64,000 nt of DNA, taken from SAR202 cluster bacterium (GTDB taxonomy: Bacteria; Chloroflexota; Dehalococcoidia; Lucifugimonadales; Lucifugimonadaceae). The position numbers and the translations under genes are program-made. The first letter of the stretch is position 1, and the number at the start of each line of letters is the position of its first letter. This document shows, in pieces, positions 1 to 8,405 of this stretch. The notes under the pieces are model-generated. The model ran no database searches. It was not told the origin of the DNA and saw nothing but the letters and a program-made list of their open reading frames with translations. Location of the stretch: positions 1 through 64,000 of the forward strand of contig VGZT01000002.1 in NCBI GenBank assembly GCA_016872495.1, written 5' to 3'.

Positions 1-556
1 CGCTCTGTCGGATCTCGACCACGCTGCGCCGGACCCGGTTGTAGACCTCAATGAAGTTCGGGAGGAACTGGTTGATGACGACTGCGGTGGCGGTTGGGAT
101 CGGCGTGGCGGTTGGGATCGGCGTGGCCGTCGGCAGCGGGGTCGGGATCAGGACCGGTGTAGGGGTCGGCTGGGGCGTGGCCGTCGGCAGCGGGGTCGGA
201 ATCAGGACCGGTGTAGGAGTCGGCTGGGGCGTCGCAGTCGGCAGCGGAGTCGGGATCAGGAGGGGTGTTGGAGTCGGCTGGGGCGTGGCTGTCGGCAGCG
301 GGGTCGGGATCAGGACCGGTGTTGGAGTCGGCTGGGGCGTGGCTGTCGGCAGCGGGGTCGGGATCAGGACCGGTGTAGGAGCCGGCTGGGGCGTGGCCGT
401 GGGGTGTGGCGTTGGACTGGGGAAGACGGCCAGGGCGGCATCGATCCGGGCGTCGATCGTCGCCTGCAGTTCGGCGTCATTGGGCCCGCAGGCGGCGAGC
501 AGCAGCGGCACGAGGGCCAGGGCCATGCATCTCAGCAGGCGAGCGGTTCGTGGCAA
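1..556 (-). CDS. Trypsin-like (HtrA/DegP-type) serine protease lipoprotein, N-terminal part, cut by window edge
   Basis: The gene reads leftward off the window. From a TTG start at 556 (a Met inside the signal lies at 526) the protein opens with an Arg-containing n-region, a hydrophobic stretch and a lipobox LLAAC-G near residue 23, so it should be a membrane-anchored lipoprotein. A short helical stretch follows, then about 125 residues of Pro/Thr/Ala-rich linker made of an 18-residue unit repeated five times ([18 protein letters not shown]). After the linker the text becomes globular ([22 protein letters not shown]). That closely resembles the first strand of HtrA/Do proteases ('V..v.PSVV.I'). 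The catalytic triad lies outside the window, so protease identity is inferred from this start only. It begins 17 bases after the dehydrogenase stop and may share its transcript. Confidence 0.7.
   Translation of the reverse strand, partial: MPRTARLLRCMALALVPLLLAACGPNDAELQATIDARIDAALAVFPSPTPHPTATPQPAPTPVLIPTPLPTATPQPTPTPVLIPTPLPTATPQPTPTPLLIPTPLPTATPQPTPTPVLIPTPLPTATPQPTPTPVLIPTPLPTATPIPTATPIPTATAVVINQFLPNFIEVYNRVRRSVVEIRQS
87..392 (-). repeat. In-frame tandem repeats (five 54-bp units plus two 18-bp units)
   Basis: Five consecutive 54-bp units fill 123-392 and differ at only a few bases each. Two 18-bp units (87-104, 105-122) precede them on the plus strand. Both lengths are multiples of three, so copy-number changes keep the lipoprotein frame. 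Read on the minus strand they encode the Pro/Thr linker. Read on the plus strand they give a meaningless Gly/Val-rich ORF. Confidence 0.9.
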
Positions 557-573
557 GTTCAGGCTTTCGCCAG

Positions 574-1617
574 CTAAGTCCAGCATTCGTCGAACCGCTT
601 GCCGGTGACCGGCTCGCTGCGCATGATCGATTCGGTGTCGCGGCCAGCCTTCTCTTCGCCCATCCAGCGAGGGAGTTCTTCAAGGCCTCGCCGCAGCTCC
701 CCCCGCCCGATGTCCATGTCGCGTGGCCTGAACATCACCTTGCACGTATCGAGGCGCTCGATCAGGGTCTCCGGCGACTGTCCGGTGTGCCATGCGACGA
801 TCACCGCGCCCAGGGCGCACTCTTCGCCGTGGATCCAGAAGCGGTCGTTCGCCAGCTCGAGCGCGAAGCAGAAGCCGTGGTCCGCAGACGGCGCGGCAAG
901 GTGGCGGAGCATCGGATCGTCACGGTCCTGCACGGCCTTCATGATGAACTGCACGCTGTTGCAGGTCAGGTGTTTCTGCGGATCGAGGGTTGCAGGGAAC
1001 CTTGAGACGATCTCAGAGCGGTGGGCGATGACGTCCCTGGTCGCTTCCGCGTCGAACGCGGGGCCGCGCCCACGGGCGGCGCTGTGCCGCCACTCTGATA
1101 GCCCGGCATCGCCGCACAGGACGTCGCCCGGGCCCGCGGTGTTAAGGCGTTCCGGGGCGCTGAGGGCGATGTCGTAGTCGACCAGGACATATTCACAGTT
1201 CACGATGCAGGCGACGCCGTGAATGACGCGCCCCGTCCAGTCGCCGCAGAATCCGTGGATGATCGCGCCGGTCGATACGACTGTTGGTACCTGCATCAGG
1301 GGCACCTTCTTCTTGTGTGCCACGTACTCCGCGTGATCCAGGGCGCGTCCCGCGCCGACCCCCACGGCCAGGTCCATGTCGTCAGGCAACGCGCCTGTCG
1401 TCTCGTCGAGGTGATTGGGATCAAGCCACTTGTTGTAGGCGATGCCCGCCGGCTGCTTGCTGAGCATGGGGTCGGCGACTTTCCATGCCGAGGGCGTGGT
1501 TACCACGGCATAGCGCGGCCATCGAGCGGAGTCGGACCTGGCCAGGCCGTGTCCGAACCGGATGTCGTAGTCCCGCGCGGGGCGCTGCCGGGTAGTCGTG
1601 CTGTTCTCCTCTGTCAG
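574..1617 (-). CDS. Glycerol-1-phosphate dehydrogenase-like iron/zinc-dependent dehydrogenase (Fe-ADH_2/AraM-EgsA type)
   Basis: Members of this family reduce dihydroxyacetone phosphate or similar ketones with NAD(P)H and a divalent metal. Visible are the nucleotide-binding [15 protein letters not shown], the PTVVSTGA segment, [10 protein letters not shown] near the metal/substrate site, and a C-terminal IHGEECALG with a likely metal-ligand His. The first usual start is GTG at 1506 (310 residues), but family-like sequence continues upstream in frame ([12 protein letters not shown]). No ATG, GTG or TTG exists there. The frame runs back to a CTG at 1617 whose bases overlap the TGA of the upstream hydrolase (CTGA). 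An ACG at 1599, six bases after GAGGAG, is another candidate. The 1617 start gives 347 residues, a normal family length. Substrate is uncertain; sn-glycerol-1-phosphate is the best-known one. Confidence 0.75.
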   Translation of the reverse strand: MTEENSTTTRQRPARDYDIRFGHGLARSDSARWPRYAVVTTPSAWKVADPMLSKQPAGIAYNKWLDPNHLDETTGALPDDMDLAVGVGAGRALDHAEYVAHKKKVPLMQVPTVVSTGAIIHGFCGDWTGRVIHGVACIVNCEYVLVDYDIALSAPERLNTAGPGDVLCGDAGLSEWRHSAARGRGPAFDAEATRDVIAHRSEIVSRFPATLDPQKHLTCNSVQFIMKAVQDRDDPMLRHLAAPSADHGFCFALELANDRFWIHGEECALGAVIVAWHTGQSPETLIERLDTCKVMFRPRDMDIGRGELRRGLEELPRWMGEEKAGRDTESIMRSEPVTGKRFDECWT

Positions 1618-2702
1618 GCCCCGAACGCCGCCCTGACCGTCCGCGACATCGACGACAGGCGCTCACGGTTGACCTCATCGCCCTGGATTCCGGACGTCAG
1701 ATAGGCCATCGCGATGCCGGATTCCGGGTCGCCCCAGGCGATCGACGTGCCAAAGCCTCCGTGGGCGAAAGCCCGGGGGCTCGAGTTCGGACCCAGCGCA
1801 TACGCGCCAGGGTGCGAGCCCCCGAGCGCGATGCCCAGGCCCCAGCGCCTTAGCTCTCCGTCATCCTTTGCCAGTCCTTCGGCGTGTGGGGCGGTAGCCT
1901 CGGCGACGGCGGCCTCGCCGATCCAGCGCTTGCCGTCTAGCGATCCACCATCGACGAGCGAGGCGTAGAAACGGGCCAGGTCGCGCGCGGTCGTGATGAT
2001 GTTGGCGGCAGGGATAACCGCCTCCTGGATTCGAGCGAGATTGAGGAGCTGGGCTGCTCCGGGTGGGTCAATGCCCGCGGCCTCGGTGAGCCTGGCCACC
2101 CTGCCAGCCAGCCCTGGAGGGCGTCCGAAGTACGTGTCACTCAGCCCGAGCGGCTGCTTGACCACTGACTCGAAGAACTCCCGGAACGGCTTGCACGCGA
2201 TGCGCTGCACCAGTTCGCCGACCAGCCAGCCGAAAGTGACCGAATGGTACTGGATGGCGCTGCCTGGCTTGTACTCCGGTTCCGCGTCGGCCATGAGTTG
2301 CGTTGCCAGGGCGAAGTCGCCCATTCGAACGCCATTGACAGGCGGCGGGGTGGTGGGTAAACCTGCTCGGTGCGTCAGTACTTGTCGAATCGTCGTCGAG
2401 CCCTTGCCCCTGGCGGCAAATTCGGGCCAGTATCTGGCGACCGGATCATCCCAGTTGAACCGTCCCTGTTCCCGGAGGACCCAGAGACACGCGGCGGCCA
2501 GCGGCTTGCCGCAGGAGAATCCGACGAAGAGTATGCGGTCGGCTTCGGAACCGACGCGGTGACCAGCGCGCCCTTGCAGGTCGATCGTGAGCTGTCCGCG
2601 CACGGATATGGCGAGAGACGCGGCTCCGTGCCAGCCCTCCTCTAGCTGAGCGTTGAACAGTTGCTCGATGTCACCGGTGTGGGCAGCCAGACGCCGGTCC
2701 AG
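1614..2702 (-). CDS. Serine hydrolase, beta-lactamase/class C PBP fold
   Basis: This protein has the beta-lactamase/transpeptidase-like fold (PF00144): SCGK as the SxxK nucleophile motif, YHS as the YxN-type motif, and the typical TTIRQVLTHRAGLP and WGLGIALGG segments. Such proteins are usually esterases, D-amino peptidases or related hydrolases rather than resistance enzymes. No clear signal peptide is seen. A GTG at 2603 would give 329 residues but cuts into the first strand; the preceding in-frame text (HGAASLAISV) fits the family N-terminus. The only plausible start upstream is CTG at 2702, nine bases after GGGGG, giving 362 residues. Its stop overlaps the start region of the dehydrogenase, which suggests coupled translation. 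Physiological substrate unknown. Confidence 0.8.
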   Translation of the reverse strand: MDRRLAAHTGDIEQLFNAQLEEGWHGAASLAISVRGQLTIDLQGRAGHRVGSEADRILFVGFSCGKPLAAACLWVLREQGRFNWDDPVARYWPEFAARGKGSTTIRQVLTHRAGLPTTPPPVNGVRMGDFALATQLMADAEPEYKPGSAIQYHSVTFGWLVGELVQRIACKPFREFFESVVKQPLGLSDTYFGRPPGLAGRVARLTEAAGIDPPGAAQLLNLARIQEAVIPAANIITTARDLARFYASLVDGGSLDGKRWIGEAAVAEATAPHAEGLAKDDGELRRWGLGIALGGSHPGAYALGPNSSPRAFAHGGFGTSIAWGDPESGIAMAYLTSGIQGDEVNRERLSSMSRTVRAAFGA

Positions 2703-2760
2703 TCCGCGTTACCCCCGGCGCACGAAGCCGGGAAAGCTACGATTATATGGGGATCGACAA

Positions 2761-3345
2761 ATGACCGTAGATAGCGCCAACCTGCCTGACGACCGCTTCG
2801 GGTACAGCGTCTACGCGGTCGTGATCGTGGCGCCACGCGAGATCATGCAGATGGTGGGGGGCCTGCGACAGACGCTCAGGATTACGCGCCCCATGATTCC
2901 TGCGCACGTGACGGTGAAAGGTACCTTTTACGACGTTCCCGATCTTGACGACCTCAGGAAGAGGCTCGCCGCGCTGGCCACCCGCATGCGGTCCTTCCGC
3001 TTGCGGTTCGACGGCCAGCAGCACGCGAACGAAGGCAGGCACCGGTTTTTCGCGGTACAGAAGACCTACGAGCTCATGAACCTGCACCGGGACCTGGAAT
3101 CGCTTATCGGTCCGGTCTCGAAGAATGCCTACGGGGACCATGAGTACCAACCACACCTGACGATCTACGAAAGAGTGACGGAAGAGCAGGCAGCTACGGG
3201 CCAGGTAATTGCCGAGTTCATGGATCCGGGGGCAGGGTTCATTGCGACCGCCTTCTCGCTGATGGCGCGGAAGGGGAAGGCGGCCGACGGAACCTGGGTA
3301 GAGGTCCAGCGCTATGCGCTGGGAAGCTCAGGCGGCGGCGACTGA
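2761..3345 (+). CDS. 2'-5' RNA ligase/2H phosphoesterase superfamily protein
   Basis: The 194-residue protein carries both HxT motifs of the 2H phosphoesterase fold: AHVTVKG near residue 48 and PHLTIYE near residue 137. These motifs hydrolyse or form 2'-5' or cyclic phosphodiester bonds in RNA or nucleotides. The open frame extends further upstream (2653), but the ATG at 2761 gives the normal length and opens just before the first core strand (YSVYAVVIVAP). The gene is divergent from the serine hydrolase and stands alone. True substrate unknown, as for most bacterial members. It could equally be called a LigT-like cyclic phosphodiesterase. Confidence 0.8.
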   Translation: MTVDSANLPDDRFGYSVYAVVIVAPREIMQMVGGLRQTLRITRPMIPAHVTVKGTFYDVPDLDDLRKRLAALATRMRSFRLRFDGQQHANEGRHRFFAVQKTYELMNLHRDLESLIGPVSKNAYGDHEYQPHLTIYERVTEEQAATGQVIAEFMDPGAGFIATAFSLMARKGKAADGTWVEVQRYALGSSGGGD

Positions 3346-3795
3346 AGGAGGGTCGAGCACGGTCGCCTTCACTGTCTCGTGAATGCCCTTTAGCGTGAGC
3401 ACCTTCTCGATAGCTCGCGGGTATTCGCTACTGACGGACCTGCACGCGTCCTCGGTAACCATGGGCTCGCCCGGGGCGGCCTCGCACTGGAAGCAGCTCG
3501 CGATGTCCAGCGCGTCACCCGGCGCTGTGTAGTCGTCGCAGCTGATCGGACCCACCGCGCCGGTCGGTGCGACGCCGGTACTGGTTCCGATACCCACTTG
3601 CAGCAGGCGTTCGCCACCGGCGCGGGCACCTATCTCGGGGATCATCCCTTGGACTACCGCCGCACGGACTGCCAGCAGGCCGTGATCGGGTGGGGTCGCC
3701 CGGGCTCCCAGTGGACCTCTCACTTGTTGCAGACGTTCGGATTCTTGGTGCTGCGCTTTTGGCCGAGCGGGACCACATGCGCCCCCTGATTCCAT
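3328..3795 (-). CDS. Doubtful ORF of unknown function
   Basis: This 155-codon frame lies in a 640-base stretch (3346-3989) with no recognisable gene. The C-terminal half (CDDYTAPGDALDIASCFQCE, then a region ending KGIHETVKATVLDPP) has protein-like composition with four cysteines. The N-terminal half looks like shadow coding, rich in Arg, Pro and Gly. It overlaps the tail of the 2H phosphoesterase by 18 bases, convergently. It may be a small secreted or redox protein, the remains of one, or chance. No family recognised; plus-strand frames here are no better. Confidence 0.25.
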   Translation of the reverse strand: MESGGACGPARPKAQHQESERLQQVRGPLGARATPPDHGLLAVRAAVVQGMIPEIGARAGGERLLQVGIGTSTGVAPTGAVGPISCDDYTAPGDALDIASCFQCEAAPGEPMVTEDACRSVSSEYPRAIEKVLTLKGIHETVKATVLDPPSVAAA

Positions 3796-3989
3796 TGAAG
3801 TGCATCAAGCGATCGAGGGCGGACATCGGTATCAGCAGACACTCCCGGAACGCGCGCGATCCGGTTGGCAACTCTTCTGAGAGGTAGCCGGCTATTCAGT
3901 GATCTGGGAGGCGCCGGTGCTGGGTCATGCTTACTCCCTGACAGGCCTGCATGGCCGGAAGCTCCGGACGAAGAGCAAGGTGATATCGC

Positions 3990-4949
3990 TCAGGCGCGCG
4001 CCGGGACGGGTTTCGCCCGCGTCGGCCAGCGCTGCACCAGCGCTGCGCCGATCATCACGAACAGCGCGCCGACCCACAGCATGGGCGTCAGTGGCTCGCC
4101 GAGGATCAGCCAGGCGGCGAGGATCGCAAAGATCGGCTGAGTAAGGTTCAGGACGCTGACCTGTGACGGGAAGAATCGCTGGATCAGCCACAGGTTGCTG
4201 ATGAATCCGAAGCCGGCGATCACCACGCCCTGGTACAAGACAGCAAGGCCCAGGCGGTTGCTCCAGACATAGCCGTCCGATTCGAAGAGGAGGCTGGCCA
4301 CGACGAACGTGACCGTCCCGATCAACGCCTGGGCGAGGAGCAGCTTGGCGGGATGAATGTTCTGCGAAGCCTTGGCGATGTAGACCTGGCGTTCCGCCAG
4401 CAGGAACCCCGAGGCCAGCATGAAGGCGTCGCCCATGAGTCTCCCTGGATCGAACTGGAAGCTCTGCGCCAGCAGGGCGACGATGCCGCCGTAGGCTATC
4501 AACACGCCGGCGAGCTTGCGCTTGGTGAGGCGGTCGCCGGCGATCTGGAAATGCGCCAGGATTGCGACCCAGATGGGGAACGTGATGGTCAGCACGCCGC
4601 CGTTGCCGGCGGTTGTCAGGCTGAGCCCGATGTTCATGAATGCCAGCTGAACGGAGAAGATGCCGCCCAGCACGATCAGGGGTAACCATTCATTACGCTT
4701 GACGCGCAGGTCGGCCTTCACGGCGATCGCCCAGATCAAGACGACCAGCCCGCCGAGGACGAACCGGTACCAGCCAAGCCGTAGCGGTGGCGCATCCTCC
4801 AGCCCTGCCTTGATCGAGATCGGGTTACCGGCCCACAGGATCGACAGGAACAGGGAGAACAGACCTGCCGGGAGGGTCAGGTTGCGATGTGAGGTTTGGG
4901 TCGGGCCGGGCCGGTCGCGCCGGGCCTCATCGTGAAGCGCCTTCGACAG
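3990..4949 (-). CDS. EamA/DMT-family permease
   Basis: This is an inner-membrane drug/metabolite transporter-superfamily protein with about ten hydrophobic segments in two EamA repeats (for example LTTAGNGGVLTITFPIWVAI in the first, LTQPIFAILAAWLILGE in the second). Members export amino acids, nucleobases or other metabolites. A TTG at 4739 would delete most of the first helix and loop. In-frame sequence upstream (LFSLFLSILWAGNPISIKAG) is a textbook EamA first helix. The frame stays open back to the aminotransferase stop, with no ATG/GTG/TTG. A CTG at 4949 has GGAAGG seven bases upstream and gives 319 residues, so it is the proposed start. The gene directly follows the aminotransferase, so an amino-acid or keto-acid substrate is a reasonable guess. 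Confidence 0.85.
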   Translation of the reverse strand: MSKALHDEARRDRPGPTQTSHRNLTLPAGLFSLFLSILWAGNPISIKAGLEDAPPLRLGWYRFVLGGLVVLIWAIAVKADLRVKRNEWLPLIVLGGIFSVQLAFMNIGLSLTTAGNGGVLTITFPIWVAILAHFQIAGDRLTKRKLAGVLIAYGGIVALLAQSFQFDPGRLMGDAFMLASGFLLAERQVYIAKASQNIHPAKLLLAQALIGTVTFVVASLLFESDGYVWSNRLGLAVLYQGVVIAGFGFISNLWLIQRFFPSQVSVLNLTQPIFAILAAWLILGEPLTPMLWVGALFVMIGAALVQRWPTRAKPVPARA

Positions 4950-4952
4950 GGT

Positions 4953-5888
4953 TTAGCCTTCCAGGCGCTTGAGGTGTTGACCTACAAAGTCGTAGCTGAC
5001 GAGCTCGATGTAGGCGTCAGTGAGGGCCTTGGTGACCGGGCCGGGAGGCGCCCCGTTGCCGACCTGCGCGCCGTTGAGCGAGCGCACGCCGCAGATGCAA
5101 AGGCTGGTCGAGGTCAGGAAGATCTCGTCGGCAGTGGCCGCGTCGTACAGGTCCAGGTCGGCCTCTTTGAGCGGGATGTCGAGCTTCTGAGCGAGTTCGA
5201 AAACGGTCTCGCGACTTATGCCGCCAAGAACGTACTGGTTGCGCGGTGTGTAAACGGCGCCGTCTTTCACCGTGAAGATGTTGCTGCCGGTGCCCTCGGC
5301 CAGGAAACCACGCGTGTCGAGAAGTACTGCCCACGCTTCGGGATCGCGCGCCTTGGCTTCCATGTCACCGAGGGTAAGGTTCAGGTAGTTGTGCGTCTTC
5401 GCGCGCGGGCTGACCGACTCCGGAGGAGTGCGACGTGTGCTCGGCACAATGACGTCGATCCCGTCTCTGAACAAGCGCGCGCGTGCCCTGAGCGAAAGTG
5501 GCATGCATTCAACGATGACCGTGGGCCCCTCGAACAGCGGGGGGTCGCCTTCGGGGGTCCGGTAGCCGCGCGAGATGCGCTGACTTACCCAGTAGTCGTC
5601 GTCCGGTCCGATCAGTTTCAGGTTGGCCTCGGTCACCTGCATCGTGATGTCTTTAAGTTGTTTGGCCGAAAGGCCCGGATCGATCTGCACGTACTTCAAC
5701 GACCGGAAGAAGCGGTCGATGTGCTCGTCGAGCTTGAAGATCCGATGCCCGAACGTGCGGGTAGTGTCGAAGACGGCGTCGCCGTACAGGAAGCCGCGGT
5801 CTCTGAAGGAGACGCGGGCCTGGCTTTCAGGGACGATCTTTCCGTTGAAGTAGGCGACGCGCTCACGGGCTGCTTCTCGAGCTGGCAT
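4953..5888 (-). CDS. ilvE: Branched-chain amino acid aminotransferase (class IV PLP)
   Basis: The enzyme transfers the amino group between Leu/Ile/Val and 2-oxoglutarate, using PLP. The class IV fold is plain: FNGKIVPE start, RDRGFLYGDAVFDTTRTF, the Schiff-base Lys in RAKTHNYLN, and the cofactor loops EGTGSNIFTV and LGGISRETV. The start at 5888 follows GGGGGG with good spacing and gives 311 residues, the usual length. The longer in-frame extension upstream is Arg/Pro-rich and unlikely to be translated. D-amino-acid transaminases and 4-amino-4-deoxychorismate lyases share the fold; length and overall pattern favour IlvE. The EamA permease follows immediately. Confidence 0.85.
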   Translation of the reverse strand: MPAREAARERVAYFNGKIVPESQARVSFRDRGFLYGDAVFDTTRTFGHRIFKLDEHIDRFFRSLKYVQIDPGLSAKQLKDITMQVTEANLKLIGPDDDYWVSQRISRGYRTPEGDPPLFEGPTVIVECMPLSLRARARLFRDGIDVIVPSTRRTPPESVSPRAKTHNYLNLTLGDMEAKARDPEAWAVLLDTRGFLAEGTGSNIFTVKDGAVYTPRNQYVLGGISRETVFELAQKLDIPLKEADLDLYDAATADEIFLTSTSLCICGVRSLNGAQVGNGAPPGPVTKALTDAYIELVSYDFVGQHLKRLEG

Positions 5889-6114
5889 CTGGTCCCCCCT
5901 GGCCGGGCGTTCTGGTGGGCGACGGTCCCTCGGTGCCCGGCTGATGTTATGCCGTACCGCGCACGCCGGCAACGCGGCGCCCTCAGAAAACAAATCTCTT
6001 GAAAGGCGTCGCGCTTTCCCCGTGCCAGCCGGCATGCGCGACCGCTACATACATATATTGCGCGGCATGTCGACTCGACCGCCGCAGATTCCAAACGCGT
6101 GACGGAGGCTCGAA

Positions 6115-7254
6115 ATGGTCCAGATGGCCGACCTGGAGATCGCCGACGAAACCGGGCACCTGCTTGCCAGCGTCGCCCGCAAGCGCGGGGAGTCGGTGGA
6201 CGACGTCGTTCGTTCGATGCTTGGAGCCCGGGAAGCTGTGCCATGTAAGGCCGACAGGAGCGACGATTCGTTCCACGCGGTCTGGACACAGATCTGCGAG
6301 CTGGCCGGCACGGAGTTCCGAACTCGGAACGGCCAACGGTTTAGCTACCGGATCGAGGGCGATTATGTTGAGCCAAGCACCAGCGACGTTCGAATTCCCG
6401 TAAGCCAGTTCAAGAAAGGCCTGGCGATGGGCCCGGTGCGGGGCCCGTCATCCCTCAGGGGTGTATTCGCTCCCAGCCTGGTCTGGGCGATTCTCAATGA
6501 CAATCGGATCATGGAGGCGGTCGAGGCGTCGACCGCAGGGTCGGCCGTTTCCAACGGCGCACACCCACGCGGCAGACCCGCAGAAGCAAGGGGCGAATCG
6601 TTACCACCGGTGGACGCCCAGATCTCCAGGGTCCATCAGACGTGGCCCGACGACAGCGCCTATGACGAAGGGGACATGCCGTTCAAGACAATCGAGCCGC
6701 TTCGCAAGCCGGCTGAACCGGCCGGCGTCCCGCTCTACCCGGAGAACGCCCACGTGTGGGCGATTGGCCCGGCGTCGATCGCCAGTAGTCCGGACCCTGA
6801 GGAGGAAGCTACGCCGGAAGAGCCAGCCGTCGAGGAAACCCGGGCCGCGATGGCGTTCCCGGTGAGCCGCGTGAACGCCGCTGCAATGGCCGCTCTGACG
6901 CAGGCCGGAGTGGCCGAGCTTCAGCGCGCGCAGTCGAGGGGGTCGGGTCATCTCGCCCGCCCTGAAAGCGGGACGGACCAGCCGTTCCCGGTGACCGCGC
7001 TCGCCGACCTGATGGTCGCCGAGGTCTTTCCGGGCAACGGGCAAGCAGAGCGCGGGACCGAGTGGCAGGCACCAGTAGAGGCCGCTGCGTCCGGCGGGGA
7101 CCGGGCACCTGACCTTACGTCGGAGGACGCCACCACGCCTCCCCACGCAGACGACGCGGATCGACCCGAGCATGCCCTGCGCGCGTCGCCACTGGAGGCC
7201 CCGGCGTCCCCGAAGCTACGAGGACTGATCAGGAAGCTGTTCTCCAGCGCATAG
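6115..7254 (+). CDS. Unknown protein with short N-terminal helical unit and acidic/Ala-Pro linker
   Basis: The 379-residue protein starts at ATG with GGAGG upstream. Residues 1-40 (LEIADETGHLLASVARKRG, then SVDDVVRSML) look like an antitoxin/ribbon-helix-helix-type strand-helix-helix. Residues about 60-135 form a globular unit with RTRNGQRFSYRIEGDYVEP and SLVWAILNDNRI. The rest is low in hydrophobics and rich in Glu, Ala and Pro, probably disordered, and ends in a short Leu/Lys helix (LRGLIRKLFSS). No signal peptide or membrane segment is seen. No family recognised. Possible roles are a DNA-binding or regulatory adaptor, but nothing in the sequence settles that. It stands alone between ilvE (divergent) and a decayed two-component locus. 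Confidence 0.65.
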   Translation: MVQMADLEIADETGHLLASVARKRGESVDDVVRSMLGAREAVPCKADRSDDSFHAVWTQICELAGTEFRTRNGQRFSYRIEGDYVEPSTSDVRIPVSQFKKGLAMGPVRGPSSLRGVFAPSLVWAILNDNRIMEAVEASTAGSAVSNGAHPRGRPAEARGESLPPVDAQISRVHQTWPDDSAYDEGDMPFKTIEPLRKPAEPAGVPLYPENAHVWAIGPASIASSPDPEEEATPEEPAVEETRAAMAFPVSRVNAAAMAALTQAGVAELQRAQSRGSGHLARPESGTDQPFPVTALADLMVAEVFPGNGQAERGTEWQAPVEAAASGGDRAPDLTSEDATTPPHADDADRPEHALRASPLEAPASPKLRGLIRKLFSSA

Positions 7255-7429
7255 TCGCTCATCAACCTGAGCGCAGGCGGCGTTGCTGGGTCCGCCGCGC
7301 CTCGCGAGGTACGCCGAACGGCGCCACCGGCGCGATCCGCACCCGGCTGCCGATTGCGCCATGGCCAGGCGTGATCTGGTGAAATCGCCAACCGGGGCAG
7401 GGAACGGTCGCGCAACGGTTGCCGAGAGG

Positions 7430-8041
7430 CTGAGATCGCGTGATGAACAGGGTTGTTTTGGGTAGCAGGACGGTGGGATGGCGCGGATCCGTCCCACGAG
7501 GACTTTCAGGGGCTGAAGCTCCTCGCCGCGCTCGCGGCCCCAGGCCTTGGCCAGCAACCTGCCGTGCTCGAGTGGTGTCAGCGGTACCTGTTTGTCGTCG
7601 AAAAATACAGCATGAGCAGCGAAGCCATCTTGAATGGCCCGATGACAGACGGCGGCCCGGCGCCGCCTGGGGGCTACCGCCGGCCCGCCGCATGACCGCA
7701 CGAACTCGGGCAAGCAATTTGAGTTGATAGAACGGCCTGTTGTTGTGGTCGTCGGCGCCAGGCTCAAGGCCTCCTGCAACGTCGACGTGGCCCCCTCGTC
7801 AGGTCAACAGACGATCGGTACCCGGGACGTCACGCGGATCGCCTTTCACACTTCGAAACCGGTGACGTCCGGAAGGTCCAGGTGGAGGATAACCAGGTCC
7901 GAATCCTCTGCGCGAAACTTCCGGACGGCAGTCTGGCCCTCCGGGGCTTCGACTTTTACGGCGTCTGGCCAACGTATCGTGAACCCTGGCTGGACCGCCT
8001 CGAGGGTGATGGGATCGTCGTTAAGCCAGAAGGACTTTCAT
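7430..8041 (-). pseudogene. Decayed OmpR-family response regulator
   Basis: Reading leftward from ATG at 8041 gives MKVLLA, then one base out of frame NDDPITLEAV (the acidic pocket). It continues through DLVILHLDLPDVTGFEV, where an in-frame TGA appears, then KAIRVTSRVPIV, a second TGA, and in another frame LARVRAVMRRAGG. A winged-helix-like stretch (FFDDKQVPLTPLEHGRLLAK, then LVGRIRA) follows. These match, in order, an OmpR receiver domain, linker and DNA-binding domain, but at least two stops and several frameshifts break it. The receiver phospho-acceptor position reads HLDLPD. The ATG overlaps the stop of the kinase remnant. No function expected. The left edge is approximate, and 7255-7430 holds nothing else recognisable. 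Confidence 0.75.
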
Positions 8042-8369
8042 CGTTCCCCTGGGCAGGTAGCGACACGAAGAGCCAGCGGTCCTGCCGTGAGGTGGTCGGT
8101 ATCCAGCAGGTCCGAGATCTGCCGCGCCAGCCGCTCGACGCTCTTGCCAGAGCTCTCGATCAGGTGCCTGAAACGGTCCGGGTGCGCCTGCAGTGACTTG
8201 AACGGGGAGGGGGCGCGCAGGAGGTCGCAAGCGCTGCGGATCGATGACAGCGGGCTCCGGACTCATGCGCCCCCCGGGCCACGCGATCGAGGATGGCCTT
8301 CTCGGTTTCGGCCGAATATTCAGGCCGGACAGGGTCTGATTGAGGCATCGAAGCCAGAAGTTCAGGCAA
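8038..8369 (-). pseudogene. Decayed sensor histidine kinase (HisKA part only)
   Basis: From 8369/8348 leftward the frame gives ETEKAILDRVARGAHE and then slips. One base out of frame the text resumes RSPLSSIRSACDLLRAPS, then HPDRFRHLIESSGKSVERLA and RQISDLLDTDHLTAGPLALR, and ends TCPGER-stop. Together these are a HisKA dimerisation/phosphoacceptor domain with a single-base deletion exactly at the H-box (near 8258). No ATP-binding domain (N, G1, G2 boxes) follows; the reading frame stops where it should begin and the regulator ATG overlaps that stop (ATGA). No sensor domain precedes it. An internal deletion plus frameshift therefore removed kinase activity. Confidence 0.75.
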
Positions 8370-8405
8370 CGGTCATGACTTCCGGACTCCGCGGAATCGC
8401 GTACT

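Noticed and set aside
87-392. CRISPR array
   Set aside because: The repeats are contiguous with no unique spacers and encode a protein linker in frame. No cas gene is present.
51-608. Plus-strand Gly/Val-rich ORF of 185 codons
   Set aside because: It is the complement of the Pro/Thr repeat linker. The minus strand gives a lipobox, linker and protease-like start, which is far better.
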